A stretch of DNA of 64,000 nt. Origin: Sinohyriopsis cumingii. Its lineage: Eukaryota > Mollusca > Bivalvia > Unionida > Unionidae. The notes beneath the pieces are model-generated. The model was not told the DNA's origin. It saw nothing but the letters and a program-made list of their open reading frames with translations, and ran no database searches. This document shows, piece after piece, positions 36,040-44,976 of the stretch. Within the stretch, counting starts at the first letter, position 1; each line of letters opens with the position of its first letter. The position numbers and the translations under genes are program-made. The DNA is taken from contig CM068835.1 of the NCBI GenBank assembly GCA_028554795.2, forward strand, positions 35,420,401-35,484,400. Direction: 5' to 3'.

Positions 36040-36541
36040 ATGATCATACATAATAATCATCGTAAACCTGTACAGGTCAGAGCGGTGAACTCACGATTAC
36101 CAATCTACAGAGCTACTTACGGAGATGGACTTGGTGATGTTGTGCGGGGATTATTCACAAGGATAGCTCCAAAAGCAGCACCCGTTGCAAAACAAATATC
36201 GATGAAAGCTATCGATATTGTTCGTGAAAAAGCTCCTGGAGCAATTGTCAATGTTGCTGGTAAGGCGTTTTCCGGCAATCAAAGAAAGACTAGCACGATT
36301 ATTGCGACGAAAACAACAACCACCAGTGAAACTGGCAAGTACTGAAATTATGCCCGCAGACGTAAGTAAAATAATAAATCAGGCTGCAAATAAAACACTA
36401 GCGGAATTATCTGAAGAGACAGAAAGAAATATAACATCAAATTTGATAGAACAAAGACTCAGTGAATCAGGAAATAATATTTCAAGCATGATATCAGGAA
36501 GTGGAGTTTCCAAACACGGTTTTCGTGTTAGACGAAAATAA
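36040..36541 (+). pseudogene. Small basic/hydrophobic core-like protein, one frameshift
   Basis: The N-terminal part (from 36040) has a glycine-rich GDGLGDVVRGLF segment and a run of alanine and proline before an amphipathic stretch, as in small capsid or core proteins of adenovirus-like viruses. Near 36265-36285 the natural continuation moves to the frame ending at 36541. That frame gives an Arg-rich patch (RLARLLRRK), an alanine/serine-rich helix and a basic C-terminus (FRVRRK). Without the shift the first frame ends in low-complexity Thr. It lies 28 bp after the coiled-coil gene and 10 bp before the capsid gene. Assignment as minor virion protein is inference. Confidence 0.5.
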
Positions 36542-36551
36542 TTATAATAAA

Positions 36552-37925
36552 ATGTTTAAACGTGAATCCGATGAAGCATTTGATATGGAGGCACCTGTCC
36601 TTAAAGATGAATCGGTACGTGATTATCAGTTTTATTTTTATGAGGTACGAATACCAGATCAACGTGGAAGAATTGAACTATAAGTTCATGATACAAGTAG
36701 ATACTTTTTACCCGCTGAGGCTTTTCTTGAGGTAGAAGGTACAATTGTAAAAACGGATGATACTAATTACGGAGGTGCAGTAAAAGTTGGTTTTGTCAAC
36801 AATGGGATTATGGCGTTGTTTGATAGCGCCACTTATATGATCGATGGAACAAATATTGAATCGATTCAGAAAGATGTAGACGTTGCTACAACAATAATAG
36901 GATTAGCAAGATATTCTGATGATTATACAAGATCAGCAGGTCCTACAATGATGTTTGTGAAAGATAACTCCAATAATCCTGAAAGCGATCCGTATAATAT
37001 AAGACGACCAAGAAATTTTGCCAATAACACTGATGCTGATGTGTGGCCAGTGGTTCATGGTTCTAGCAAAAATTTCAACTTGGGATTTGCAGCACGTAAA
37101 AATATGTTACTAGGAGACAATAGAAGATTTTCATGTGCAATTCCACTATCGCATATTTTTGGATTTTGTAGAAATTTTAGAAAGGTTATTTTTGGAGCTA
37201 GACACACGGTTGTTCTTGTGCGAAAAGGTGATGATAACGATGCTCTGTGGAGACCTGTTGGTGATGCTGGTAGAGTAATATTGTCTAAACTTTCACTGTG
37301 GATGCCGGTAATGACTCCAACGGTCGCAGTAGAACAAAAATTAATTTTTTTCATGGACACTGGTGGTAAATCCTTATTGTCATGGTTAACAACAAGCACA
37401 GATAGTATGCAAATTAACGTTAACGGTCAGTTTACATTGCATATAGCATCACAACAGGGTGTTTCTGCACCGCGACATATTTTTGTTGCGTTTCAGGAAA
37501 CTAATCGATTAGGCTCACAAACTCACTCTCATATGATATTTGATAAACTAGGTATCACATATATTTCTTTACGGATAAACGGACAACAAGAACCAGCAGA
37601 AAATATGCAACTAAATTATGAACAGAATCGTATAGGACGTGCATATCATCGTTTAATGTCATTCATGGGACGTGATCAAAATGTTGATACCGGTTTGCAA
37701 ATATCACAATATGATTTCAGAACTTTGTGTCCGATTTGTTATTTTTCACTGGAACATCTTGATCTATCAAAACAATCTGTCGTTGATGTACATCTTAAAG
37801 CAACATTGAATACAGGTGGTGCTAATTATAGAGCAATCGCGGTCATACTCAGCGATAAAGCCATGTTACTTGAAGGTGGTAGTGGTCGAATGAGAGTCGT
37901 TGATGCACCAGTGGAAAATCTTTAA
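36552..37925 (+). pseudogene. MCP: Major capsid protein (double jelly-roll), with in-frame stop
   Basis: From the ATG at 36552 (ATAAAATG context) the frame stays the same for 458 codons but is cut by TAA at codon 44 (36681-36683). The reading after the stop (VHDTSRYFLPAEAFLEVEG) is the conserved N-terminal strand region of Polinton capsid proteins. It leads into the ALFDSATYMIDGTNIESI segment typical of the first jelly roll. The 371 residues after ATG 36810 are open. The usual Polinton MCP length of ~450-650 fits the full frame. It would form the pseudo-hexameric capsomer. An internal start at 36810 would lose the first beta strands. Confidence 0.88.
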
Positions 37926-37954
37926 TTATTCAGAAAAATATTATTTATATAAAA

Positions 37955-38398
37955 ATGTCGTATAGTCATGTTAATGTTACTCTGACTCCCGGTCAGGTCA
38001 AAAAGCTTCAATCAAAAACCACCAGCAAATGCGGAACTAAAATATCACTAAAACGCGATCAGATGGGTGGTGGTCCAAACAAATTATCGTTGACAAATAA
38101 TCAGATTAAACATTTCAATAAAGCCCTAGAATCAAAAACTGGAGTTCAATTACGTCTTTCTCCGAGCGCCATCAAAGACAAGGTTAAAACGGGTGGTATA
38201 TTTCCACTTCTCGCGGCTATTTCAGCGTTAATAGCTGCTGCCGCTCCAGCCGTAGCAAAGGCATCCGCGTTAGGTGCTGTTGGAACAGTTGCTGGAATGG
38301 CTCTAAAGAAAGCAACAGGAAATGGGTACAAAAAAAAGGGACGCGGTCTAAGATTACCGGGATCTCGCTGGGGAAGCGGTCTGAGGCCCCCACGTTAG
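37955..38398 (+). CDS. Minor capsid/core-like protein with a hydrophobic segment
   Basis: 147 residues; start at 37955 in ATAAAAATG. The N-terminus repeats the pattern LTPGQVKKLQ and LTNNQIKHFNKA (two LT..Q..K motifs). Then GGIFPLLAAI leads to a ~35-residue alanine-rich hydrophobic stretch (about 75-112), followed by a basic Gly/Lys/Arg tail. This layout (LT.Q motifs, GG.xPLL, hydrophobic helix, basic tail) is common in small virion proteins of adintovirus-like elements, next to the protease. The protease frame overlaps the end in a different register. Confidence 0.6.
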   Translation: MSYSHVNVTLTPGQVKKLQSKTTSKCGTKISLKRDQMGGGPNKLSLTNNQIKHFNKALESKTGVQLRLSPSAIKDKVKTGGIFPLLAAISALIAAAAPAVAKASALGAVGTVAGMALKKATGNGYKKKGRGLRLPGSRWGSGLRPPR

Positions 38399-38838
38399 AT
38401 GTTCCAGAATCAAATTTTGATTTACTTGATGCTGCTAAACGATTAAAAATAAAAGCCTTTAGAGGTGTTTTTATGCGAGATCAATTACCAAAACAACCAA
38501 ACAAACTCGAAACAGGTATTATTAATCTAGACTCGACTTCAGGACCCGGTACTCATTGGGTATCATACGCGGTTGATCCACGTGGAACCGTTTATTTTGA
38601 TTCGTACGGGTTAGCTCCACGTGCTGAATTTATCAAGTATGTTGCACCACTTCACGCAAGAACCTCTGGTTGTAAAGTTTGGTATTCAACGCTACCCACA
38701 CAAACAATGACAGATCCGCCAATATGCGGCCGTGAGGTAATTAATGTACTCGACGCTATATCAAAATCATCCAAACCGCCACATAAAGTTGTGCATGATT
38801 ATACAAGCAACCGATTCGTTGCGCGTAAAGCGTTTTAA
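38320..38838 (+). pseudogene. Adenain-like cysteine protease; conserved N-terminus lacks a start
   Basis: The first ATG (38473) gives 121 residues, but protease-like sequence begins earlier in the same open frame (SNFDLLDAAKRLKIKAFRG just before the ATG). Catalytic candidates numbered from that ATG are His28 (GTHWVSY), Asp43 (YFDSYG) and Cys85 (PPICGRE), with Gln77 as oxyanion residue. This fits the Ulp1/adenain family that matures virion proteins. The frame is open from at least 38323 but contains no ATG upstream of 38473. So the start codon is lost, the frame is entered by a shift from the preceding gene, or an indel separates them. Confidence 0.8.
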
Positions 38839-38855
38839 ATAGATCTTAAAATATA

Positions 38856-39863
38856 ATGGTTGATATTTACGAAAGAAGATCTTCCCGCGTTAAGAGAAAA
38901 TCCGGCGATGTTGATCTGTCGAAGTATGAGACTAAAGATGAACTTGCTGATATCATGAATCTTGCTGGAGTTGACCCAGATGAGGTCGTTATTTTTCAAG
39001 ATCGATATGGTAAACTAAAAACGAGCAATATCAGATGGAATGATATAGTTCGACGAGTACTTGGTGCAGCTACAGATACTATTCCTGTGTTTACTGACGG
39101 TGGTAGAATCAGAGATTCAAGTGTATCATTTACAACCATCAGAGATGAAATTGCAAGAAGCGTTGCTAATCGCGTGAAAAATACCGGTGACACAATGACG
39201 GGTGAACTCAGCATCAACGGAAATAAAATAGTAGTTTTAAGAGATCCAACATCCGACGAAGATGCAGCAACAAAAAAATACATCGACAACGTAGATAGTA
39301 AATTATCCACGCTGCGGGCCAAGTATGACGTTCACGTGGGCGCTTTTGCAAGATTTCGCAGAAACCATCAAAGAACCACAGAAGAATTCTTCGGCACTCC
39401 GTTTGTCGTTGACATGAAACTTTCTGATATCAAGACGAACATCGACACGATCAAACAAACACAGCAAAACGTCGTAGCGGGGATTCCTGAGATCGTTAAT
39501 AAAACCAATTTGATTAAAATTTCAGCCGGAATAACTCCTGGGCATATCACAGACATCGTATACACTGTATCATCGGGATTCACAACATGGTCGCAGCAAA
39601 ATAAAACCATCAAATATACCGCAACAGTCACTGGTGTGTACAGGTTGTCTGTGTTCAGTGCTGCGCGATTTGAGATATTTACAACGTATCCATGGCGTCA
39701 TTCAACGGATAGGTTTTCCGGAGTTGTATCTGTTATATTAAATAACGGAACCGAAGAAATTTTTATCCTGGAAGCAGATGATAAGAAATGAACCGCAACA
39801 TCTTACTGGTGGTGTTTGGAATTTGTAGCTGAAACACCTCAATTGGTTACTGCATAAAAATAT
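38856..39863 (+). pseudogene. Fibre/attachment-like protein with phage-tail-type motif, in-frame stop near the end
   Basis: 311 residues from 38856 (ATATAATGG). Residues 107-144 carry NTGDTMTGELSINGNKI, then a DP..DEDAATKKYID segment, the motif of phage tail-fibre shafts. A predicted coiled coil follows. The C-terminal third is beta-rich (YTATVTGVYRLSVFSAARF), resembling a trimeric jelly-roll head. TGA at 39789-39791 ends the frame, but 22 more codons remain open in the same frame up to 39855-39857. They carry a hydrophobic SYWWCLEF stretch that would suit a last beta strand, so the stop is probably a mutation. Likely role: receptor-binding or vertex spike. Confidence 0.7.
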
Positions 39864-40350
39864 ATGGACGGTGCACAATACAGATACAATCAAACGCGTG
39901 AATGGCAGTCGGCGCTAAAAGATCAAGTCGAACAATATACAGTAAAAGTACAAAAATATCGACGACGATTAGTTATCGTGGACGTGATCGTTTATTCAGT
40001 ATCCGCTGTTGTTGCTGGAACCGGTGTTATATTATCAGCGGTGACAATGATGGCACCAGCAGCCGTAACTATTTGTATTTCAGCAGCAACAACGATTGCA
40101 GGTGTGCTCAATATCATCACAAAAAAAAATATGCACCTGCATGAATGAAAAATTATCCGATTACATGATAAGATTGCATACAGCGACGGTCGCATACTCC
40201 AAGTTATCTTCGTTGTTATAAGCGAGTCTCGGTGATGGAATTATATCTGATGTCGAGTTTTCAATGATGACTAAAATATACGACGAAGGTATCGGTATTA
40301 AAGACATAAATACTAATAATGACAGAATTACTTCAGCAGATCGTGACTAA
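39864..40350 (+). pseudogene. Two-TM membrane protein (SLATT-like), frameshift and nonsense
   Basis: The 94-residue frame from 39864 has a basic N-terminal helix (WQSALKDQVEQYTVKVQKYRRR) followed by two hydrophobic segments (about 37-58 and 62-84). Coding-like text then continues in the +1 frame from 40141 (MNEKLSDYMIRLHTATVAYS), through one TAA at 40219, to a stop at 40348-40350, overlapping the next gene by 32 bp. Helix-2TM-helix order resembles SLATT-type membrane effectors, but the match is only by layout. Function unknown; possibly a virion membrane or egress protein. Confidence 0.5.
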
Positions 40351-41698
40351 CACAACTCCGCCAAAGATAACGATGATCTCGGTAAGTTCAACTAATCCTG
40401 AATTTAGTATTAATTTTCCTACTGCAATTCCAGTAAAAGAAATAGCATTAGCTCAAATACGGGTATATTACAGCTGGCCAAATATCAGATCAAAATCATT
40501 TAATGGTACACCAGCAAATAACTTGCGTGTATTTGCTAACAAGAACAAACCAGATGGTACTCCTGACTGGATAGATGTTGGAATACCCACTGGTAGTTAT
40601 GAGATCGATCAAATCAATGAGGAATTTCAACGTAGAATAAAATCAATAACCGGAAAAGAGGCAAAAATATCAATTAACGTTCATGAACCGACGCTGTCCT
40701 CGACGGTTGAGATACATTCTCCTGATTATGCCGTTGATATTTATCAATCCACGATAAGATCCGTACTAGGTTGGTCGGATGTTCCCGCGGTGTATGAAGG
40801 ACCACCAGAACCGAAAAAATCTGATTTTACGTCAACAAATAGCTCTCGTCACGATATTGAAATGAATTCAAATTGGTTAGGTTACATAGAAATAAAACCA
40901 ACGGTGATAGATGGAGGACTTTATTATGATCCTGACTCTATTTTTTATTATCTTATTAGACGTATTATTGTTTTGGATATTGATCCTATATTTTCTTCAA
41001 TAAACTCAGACCATAAAATACAGTTAAATAATTTACATGATAGTTTTCGGGAGTATTTATCTGATTTGACATCTGCGCGCGATAATATCATTAGGTACAT
41101 AGAAGTTTTAAATTTTATAGTTAATTCTTCTGAACATATTTATAATAGAATTAGAGATGTAGTTCTTAAGTCATCAAGCGATTATAAAAAATCCTTCACA
41201 GCCAAATACAAAATATCCGAAGCTGATATTGCAACATTTAAGTTCCCTGATTATAATCCAGATAAATTAAGAAAATCCGTCAATGATGTCATCGATGAGA
41301 ACTTTTCTAAAATACTCGATGCGTGGAAAAAACTAACACCACCTCCAACTGTTCTCAGACATAATAATGATCCACACGGCGGCGGCAGGCACGTTTCTCC
41401 GGGAATCGTTAATATAACCAGCACGATTGTGGTCAATCTGGCTTGTGACGTAGTCGATGGTAGCTATCAAATAGACCTCGGAAAATCAAATCAGGCTCAA
41501 CAAGGATATATTTTATATACATTTACACCACAAGTTCCCCCTGGAAGTTTAATCGTGCAAGAACCAACTAATCCTGTGTATCTGCGATGTCACAATAATA
41601 TGTTAACACGAATGAATTTTAAGCTCACAGACCACCTTAATCGCTTAAATGACATGCGTGGAGAAGAGCTTGTGATAAATCTGTATGTGAAATCTTAA
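40319..41698 (+). CDS. Penton-like minor capsid protein with a central insertion
   Basis: 459 residues, intact. The N-terminal ~190 residues contain IPTGSYEIDQINEEFQ, a hallmark of Polinton/adintovirus vertex proteins. The C-terminal ~90 residues (VVNLACDVVDGSYQ, then ...LTDHLNRLNDMRGEELVINLYV) form the matching end of the same fold. Between them (about 200-330) is an alpha-helical, charged insertion (DPIFSSINSDHK to KILDAWKKL) that looks unrelated to a jelly roll. The start at 40319 overlaps the remnant of the upstream gene. It probably forms the pentameric vertex. Confidence 0.75.
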   Translation: MTELLQQIVTNTTPPKITMISVSSTNPEFSINFPTAIPVKEIALAQIRVYYSWPNIRSKSFNGTPANNLRVFANKNKPDGTPDWIDVGIPTGSYEIDQINEEFQRRIKSITGKEAKISINVHEPTLSSTVEIHSPDYAVDIYQSTIRSVLGWSDVPAVYEGPPEPKKSDFTSTNSSRHDIEMNSNWLGYIEIKPTVIDGGLYYDPDSIFYYLIRRIIVLDIDPIFSSINSDHKIQLNNLHDSFREYLSDLTSARDNIIRYIEVLNFIVNSSEHIYNRIRDVVLKSSSDYKKSFTAKYKISEADIATFKFPDYNPDKLRKSVNDVIDENFSKILDAWKKLTPPPTVLRHNNDPHGGGRHVSPGIVNITSTIVVNLACDVVDGSYQIDLGKSNQAQQGYILYTFTPQVPPGSLIVQEPTNPVYLRCHNNMLTRMNFKLTDHLNRLNDMRGEELVINLYVKS

Positions 41699-41980
41699 TT
41701 AATCCAGTAAATGTTATATAATGTACCAGCACGTGATTGTTTTTTTTATACATGACAAAGAAGCACTTGAAAAACGCCATCAGAACAGTGTTTTCAAAAC
41801 ACAGAGCAATTTAGCGTTAATTTAGTTATTGATGAATACGGAAGCGAGAACAGTTAGATGAGCTCCGCGAGAACATATTATCGAGATCATCTGTAGAGAG
41901 ATCAGATTCTAAATTATACACACCCTGTATTAAACTCGATCAATTAAAAAAAATAATATTTCAGAATAAATAAATATAAT
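41699..41980. other. Non-coding, end of the virion block
   Basis: AT-rich. Near 41949-41965 it carries AATATTTCAGAATAA, the inverse of TTATTCTGAAATATT that recurs in the array to its right. Confidence 0.6.
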
Positions 41981-41982
41981 CA

Positions 41983-42465
41983 CTGATGGGATAAATTACA
42001 CAAATTAATCAATTTTGTACAATCTGATGGGGTGGTTGGTACTGAAAATTACACAAATCAATCAGTGTGCTAATTCTGATGGGGTAATTGGTACTGAAAA
42101 TTATACAAATCAATCAGTTTGCTAATTCTGACGGGGTAATTGGTACTGAAAATTATACAAATTAATCAGTTTTCCAAAAAATACTACAAAAAAATATTGT
42201 ATTATTATTCTGAAATATTTTTATTATTATTCTGAAATATTTTATTTTTTTGTGAATCAATCTGATGGGGTGGTTGCTACTCAAAAGCATACAAATTAAT
42301 TAGTGTGCTAATTCTGATGGGGTGATTGCCACTTAAAAGTATACAAATCAATCAGTTTGTTAATTCTGATGGGGTGGTTGGTACTTAAAAGTATAGAAAT
42401 CAATCAGTTTTCCAGAAAATATTTTATTATTATTCTGAAATATTTTATTTTTTTATGTAAATTAA
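41983..42465 (+). repeat. 52-bp tandem repeat array between convergent gene blocks
   Basis: CTGATGGGGT starts at 42024, 42076, 42128 and again at 42262, 42314, 42366: two blocks of three units with exact 52-bp period, the second block offset by 238 bp. A shortened unit lies at 41983. Each block ends in TTATTATTCTGAAATATTTTATTTTTTT, whose inverse stands at 41949. The array lies between plus- and minus-strand genes. Confidence 0.9.
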
Positions 42466-42629
42466 TTGATGTGATATACAGTGAGGGAAATTATACTACT
42501 ACTCAGTCGTTACCCGCTGACATAATTTTTCTTAAGTATCTTATGCGGGTACTCATTGTTTTTTTTTGTTTCGTATTCGCTGGATAATCCCGACCTGATC
42601 TTTTCTATTGCAACAGAAAGAGGAATAAA

Positions 42630-42863
42630 TTAATTTACTTGATCATCGTTCACCATAGCCAGTGACTGAAACATAGCTGCCTGAATCCGCTTTATGAACT
42701 TATATTGAGATGATAGAACATACTTATTTTCATTTTTAAGTTCTTCTAACGTTTCAAAATCAGATATTATTTTTTCAGGATTTAGTTCATCAGATATATT
42801 AATTCCGTTTTCTTCTAGTTTTTTAATAGCAGAAATAATGTCTTTGATATTTTCATGGTTCAT
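42630..42863 (-). CDS. Small acidic helical protein, unknown
   Basis: 77 residues; the ATG at 42863 lies in TATATAATGAAC, the same start context as other genes of the element. It is Glu/Asn/Ile-rich and predicted helical, with no cysteine pattern. It is the last gene of the minus-strand block and faces the repeat array. Unrecognised. Confidence 0.5.
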   Translation of the reverse strand: MNHENIKDIISAIKKLEENGINISDELNPEKIISDFETLEELKNENKYVLSSQYKFIKRIQAAMFQSLAMVNDDQVN

Positions 42864-42899
42864 TATATAATTATATAAATCTTTAAAATAAAAAAAATG

Positions 42900-43219
42900 A
42901 TCCCTGAACCCCTATCGAGTCTTTAGCGAGTTCAAGGTACAGGTACATGAAACACTACCCCGCTATGAGAGCCCCTAACCCGTCAAACAACGGCCTAGAG
43001 GCCCAAGAGGGTGTGTTTGGTGAAGATATACAATGAAATGGATATATACAATGAAATGGGTATATACAATGAAATGGGTATGTACAATGAAATGGGTATA
43101 TACAATGAATGAATGACGGCACAAACATATATTATGAAACGAGTTTTTTAGCAAGTTCATTAAGTATGAAATGAAATATATACAATGAATAAATTGAATA
43201 AAGGACGGCACAAACATAT
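42900..43219. repeat. Non-coding, 18-bp tandem repeat
   Basis: ATACAATGAAATGGGTAT repeats about five times at 43024-43100. GACGGCACAAACATAT occurs at 43106 and 43205. The second copy includes the left target duplication of the SINE that follows. Confidence 0.8.
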
Positions 43220-43435
43220 ACGCTCAGCAAAAACCCAACCACAATAATCAAGCCCGTGGGTGATACGAAAATATGGTTGAGTTTTGCTGAGCGGGGGGAT
43301 CTGGCGGAGCCCCCAATTATTATAAAAATCGCAATTATGCGCAAACCACCGACATATTGTCAGCCATGGGGATTCGATCCTGGACCGCGAACGTCACAGT
43401 CCAATACGATACCGATTGAGCTATCAAATCTTGTT
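43220..43435 (-). mobile_element. tRNA-derived SINE nested in the Polinton, 10-bp TSD
   Basis: The reverse complement has a tRNA-like head (TAGCTCAATCGGTATCG, GGATCGAATCCCC at the B-box). It ends near a hairpin of about 19 bp (CGCTCAGCAAAA.C.CAACCA at 43221 with its inverse at 43273-43292). ACAAACATAT at 43210-43219 and 43436-43445 is an exact target duplication. It is a different SINE family from the others in the window. Confidence 0.88.
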
Positions 43436-43445
43436 ACAAACATAT

Positions 43446-44110
43446 GTTTCGGAAGTTAATATATAGCTAATAATCATTGAAAAGGAACTAATTTCGAATA
43501 TATTTACTCAAAATACAATTCTGAATTCAAGAAATACGTTTACATGATATATTTTCACCAAACAAAGCTAAATTAAGGAATTTCCTATTTACGCCATGTA
43601 TGATAGAACATCCGGTCTAGATCATCTAATTGCTAGACTGGTCAAAGGGAGTTTACTCGATAAATAAATAATCACACATACATACACAATCTCGCATTAT
43701 ATTTATGCACTGAACAAGGAAAATGCAACTGATTTTTAATTCCAAACACTATCGTGGACCTATGAGCCAGTACATTGTACATTATCTAAAATTAACCCGC
43801 CACACGATACAGACTAGACGCTGGATTCTGCACTTAGTAGGCTGGAATATACATGTCGGTTTTCTGTAGGTTAGATGTAATGTCTATGTGTTGCGCTGTT
43901 CTAATAGGGCAGAAAAATACACGAACTGTATATTTTTGTAAGTTCGAAATCTGTAATGCATACTGTCCAACTTGCTCCACCAGGCATCACAGACCTTGGA
44001 TGTTGTATATGATTATGACCATAAATTACCTCCCTTTCATGAGTCAAAAAATAAGTAGTATAATAATGACAATTTCTGACCCCCCCAAAAAATAAATATA
44101 ATTCGAGGTG
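43446..44110. other. Non-coding stretch inside the Polinton
   Basis: No gene supported. Composition is like host DNA, so it may include further insertions or a lost gene. Confidence 0.45.
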
Positions 44111-44120
44111 GTGATGATAG

Positions 44121-44618
44121 TTAACAGTACTGAAAGGTGATTTTCTGCTTATATTTTTTTGAGAAAGCAGATCTGGTTATATTTTCTGCTACTCTTTGTA
44201 CTGAAGACGGATTAATATCAAAGTATTTCGCAGCAGAACGTATCGAACGAAATATAATTACTTCGTCAGTTTCTGTGTTTGTGGAATTTACCGCCGTCTT
44301 TCCGATTGTTTTATGTCTTCCAGTATTACCACGTGCAGAGTTCACGCTTTGTGTGACAACACGAAGGTTGGATAAGGAGTTGTTCTGAGGATCCCCGTCA
44401 ACATGATCAATAACAAGATCATCTTTGATCACTCCGAAGAAACACTCGTACGTGAATCGATGACACAGATATCTTTTCTTCCCAACTGTAAATCTAAGAT
44501 AGCCAGTATTAGAAACATCGCCAACCGGTCTCTTCAACCTGCAGTGTCTGATCATGCCATTACGATCTGATTCATAGTTTGTTATAGTGGGATGTGGGAC
44601 AAATATATTTTGCTCCAT
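44121..44618 (-). CDS. HNH homing-type endonuclease with NUMOD-like domain
   Basis: 165 residues, intact. Central HNH_3-type core: CHRFTYECFF (H53) then DHVDGDPQNN (D71-H72, N79-N80) and SNLRVVT. The C-terminal part (about 122-163, FRSIRSAAKYFDINPSSVQ) is a NUMOD1/helix-turn-helix-like DNA-binding segment common in group-I-intron and phage homing endonucleases. It is free-standing between a Cys-rich gene and non-coding DNA. It may be a homing parasite within the virus or a nuclease the virus uses. The start lies in CATATATGG. Confidence 0.85.
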   Translation of the reverse strand: MEQNIFVPHPTITNYESDRNGMIRHCRLKRPVGDVSNTGYLRFTVGKKRYLCHRFTYECFFGVIKDDLVIDHVDGDPQNNSLSNLRVVTQSVNSARGNTGRHKTIGKTAVNSTNTETDEVIIFRSIRSAAKYFDINPSSVQRVAENITRSAFSKKYKQKITFQYC

Positions 44619-44707
44619 ATATGCAATAATATTATTTGTTCAAATCATTGTTTGTCTGAAATCTTGATATATAATCCTCCACGGATTTTATAGCATTTTC
44701 ACTATTA

Positions 44708-44932
44708 TTAATTTTTTTTGTCATAATATCTTTTAAGTTCTCTGAACCGTTTCCCACCGCACTTTCCACATAATCCTGTTTTTCCTCGCACTCCAATACC
44801 ACATCGCAGACACGGTATTGGTCCTAGACTTCCTCGTCGTATACTTTGTAAGTGCATCCAACAAAATTCCTTTCTGCAGGATTTGTTGCATCGATTTACT
44901 GAGCCGATCATCAACCATTTGCATTGAGACAT
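44708..44932 (-). CDS. Cys-rich zinc-ribbon-like protein, internal paralogue of the TIR genes
   Basis: 74 residues. The cysteine pattern follows the TIR genes: C4, C15/C19/C24 with H27, PCLRC (C41/C44) and LCGKCGG (C54/C57), then a basic end. It lacks the acidic C-terminal tail. It is divergently arranged with the polymerase gene, 44 bp between starts. Three copies of one gene family in one element suggest an important role that is not identifiable here. Confidence 0.7.
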   Translation of the reverse strand: MSQCKWLMIGSVNRCNKSCRKEFCWMHLQSIRRGSLGPIPCLRCGIGVRGKTGLCGKCGGKRFRELKRYYDKKN

Positions 44933-44976
44933 TGTATATATATAATTTTCTTTATTTAAATATTTGTTTAAATTAT

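Noticed and set aside
36810..37925. Treating the capsid as a complete 371-residue protein from the ATG at 36810
   Set aside because: The same frame upstream encodes the expected N-terminal capsid strands and is cut only by one TAA; the shorter ATG is internal.
41983..42465. CRISPR array (regular 52-bp repeats)
   Set aside because: Units are contiguous tandem copies with no unique spacers, in a eukaryotic element.
43361..43435. tRNA gene on the minus strand
   Set aside because: A and B boxes are present but acceptor and T-stem do not pair, and it sits at the head of a SINE with a target duplication.
44818..44976. Extending the polymerase start to 44818
   Set aside because: That part overlaps the divergent Cys-rich gene and begins with a non-ATG codon; the ATG at 44977 has the element's usual start context.
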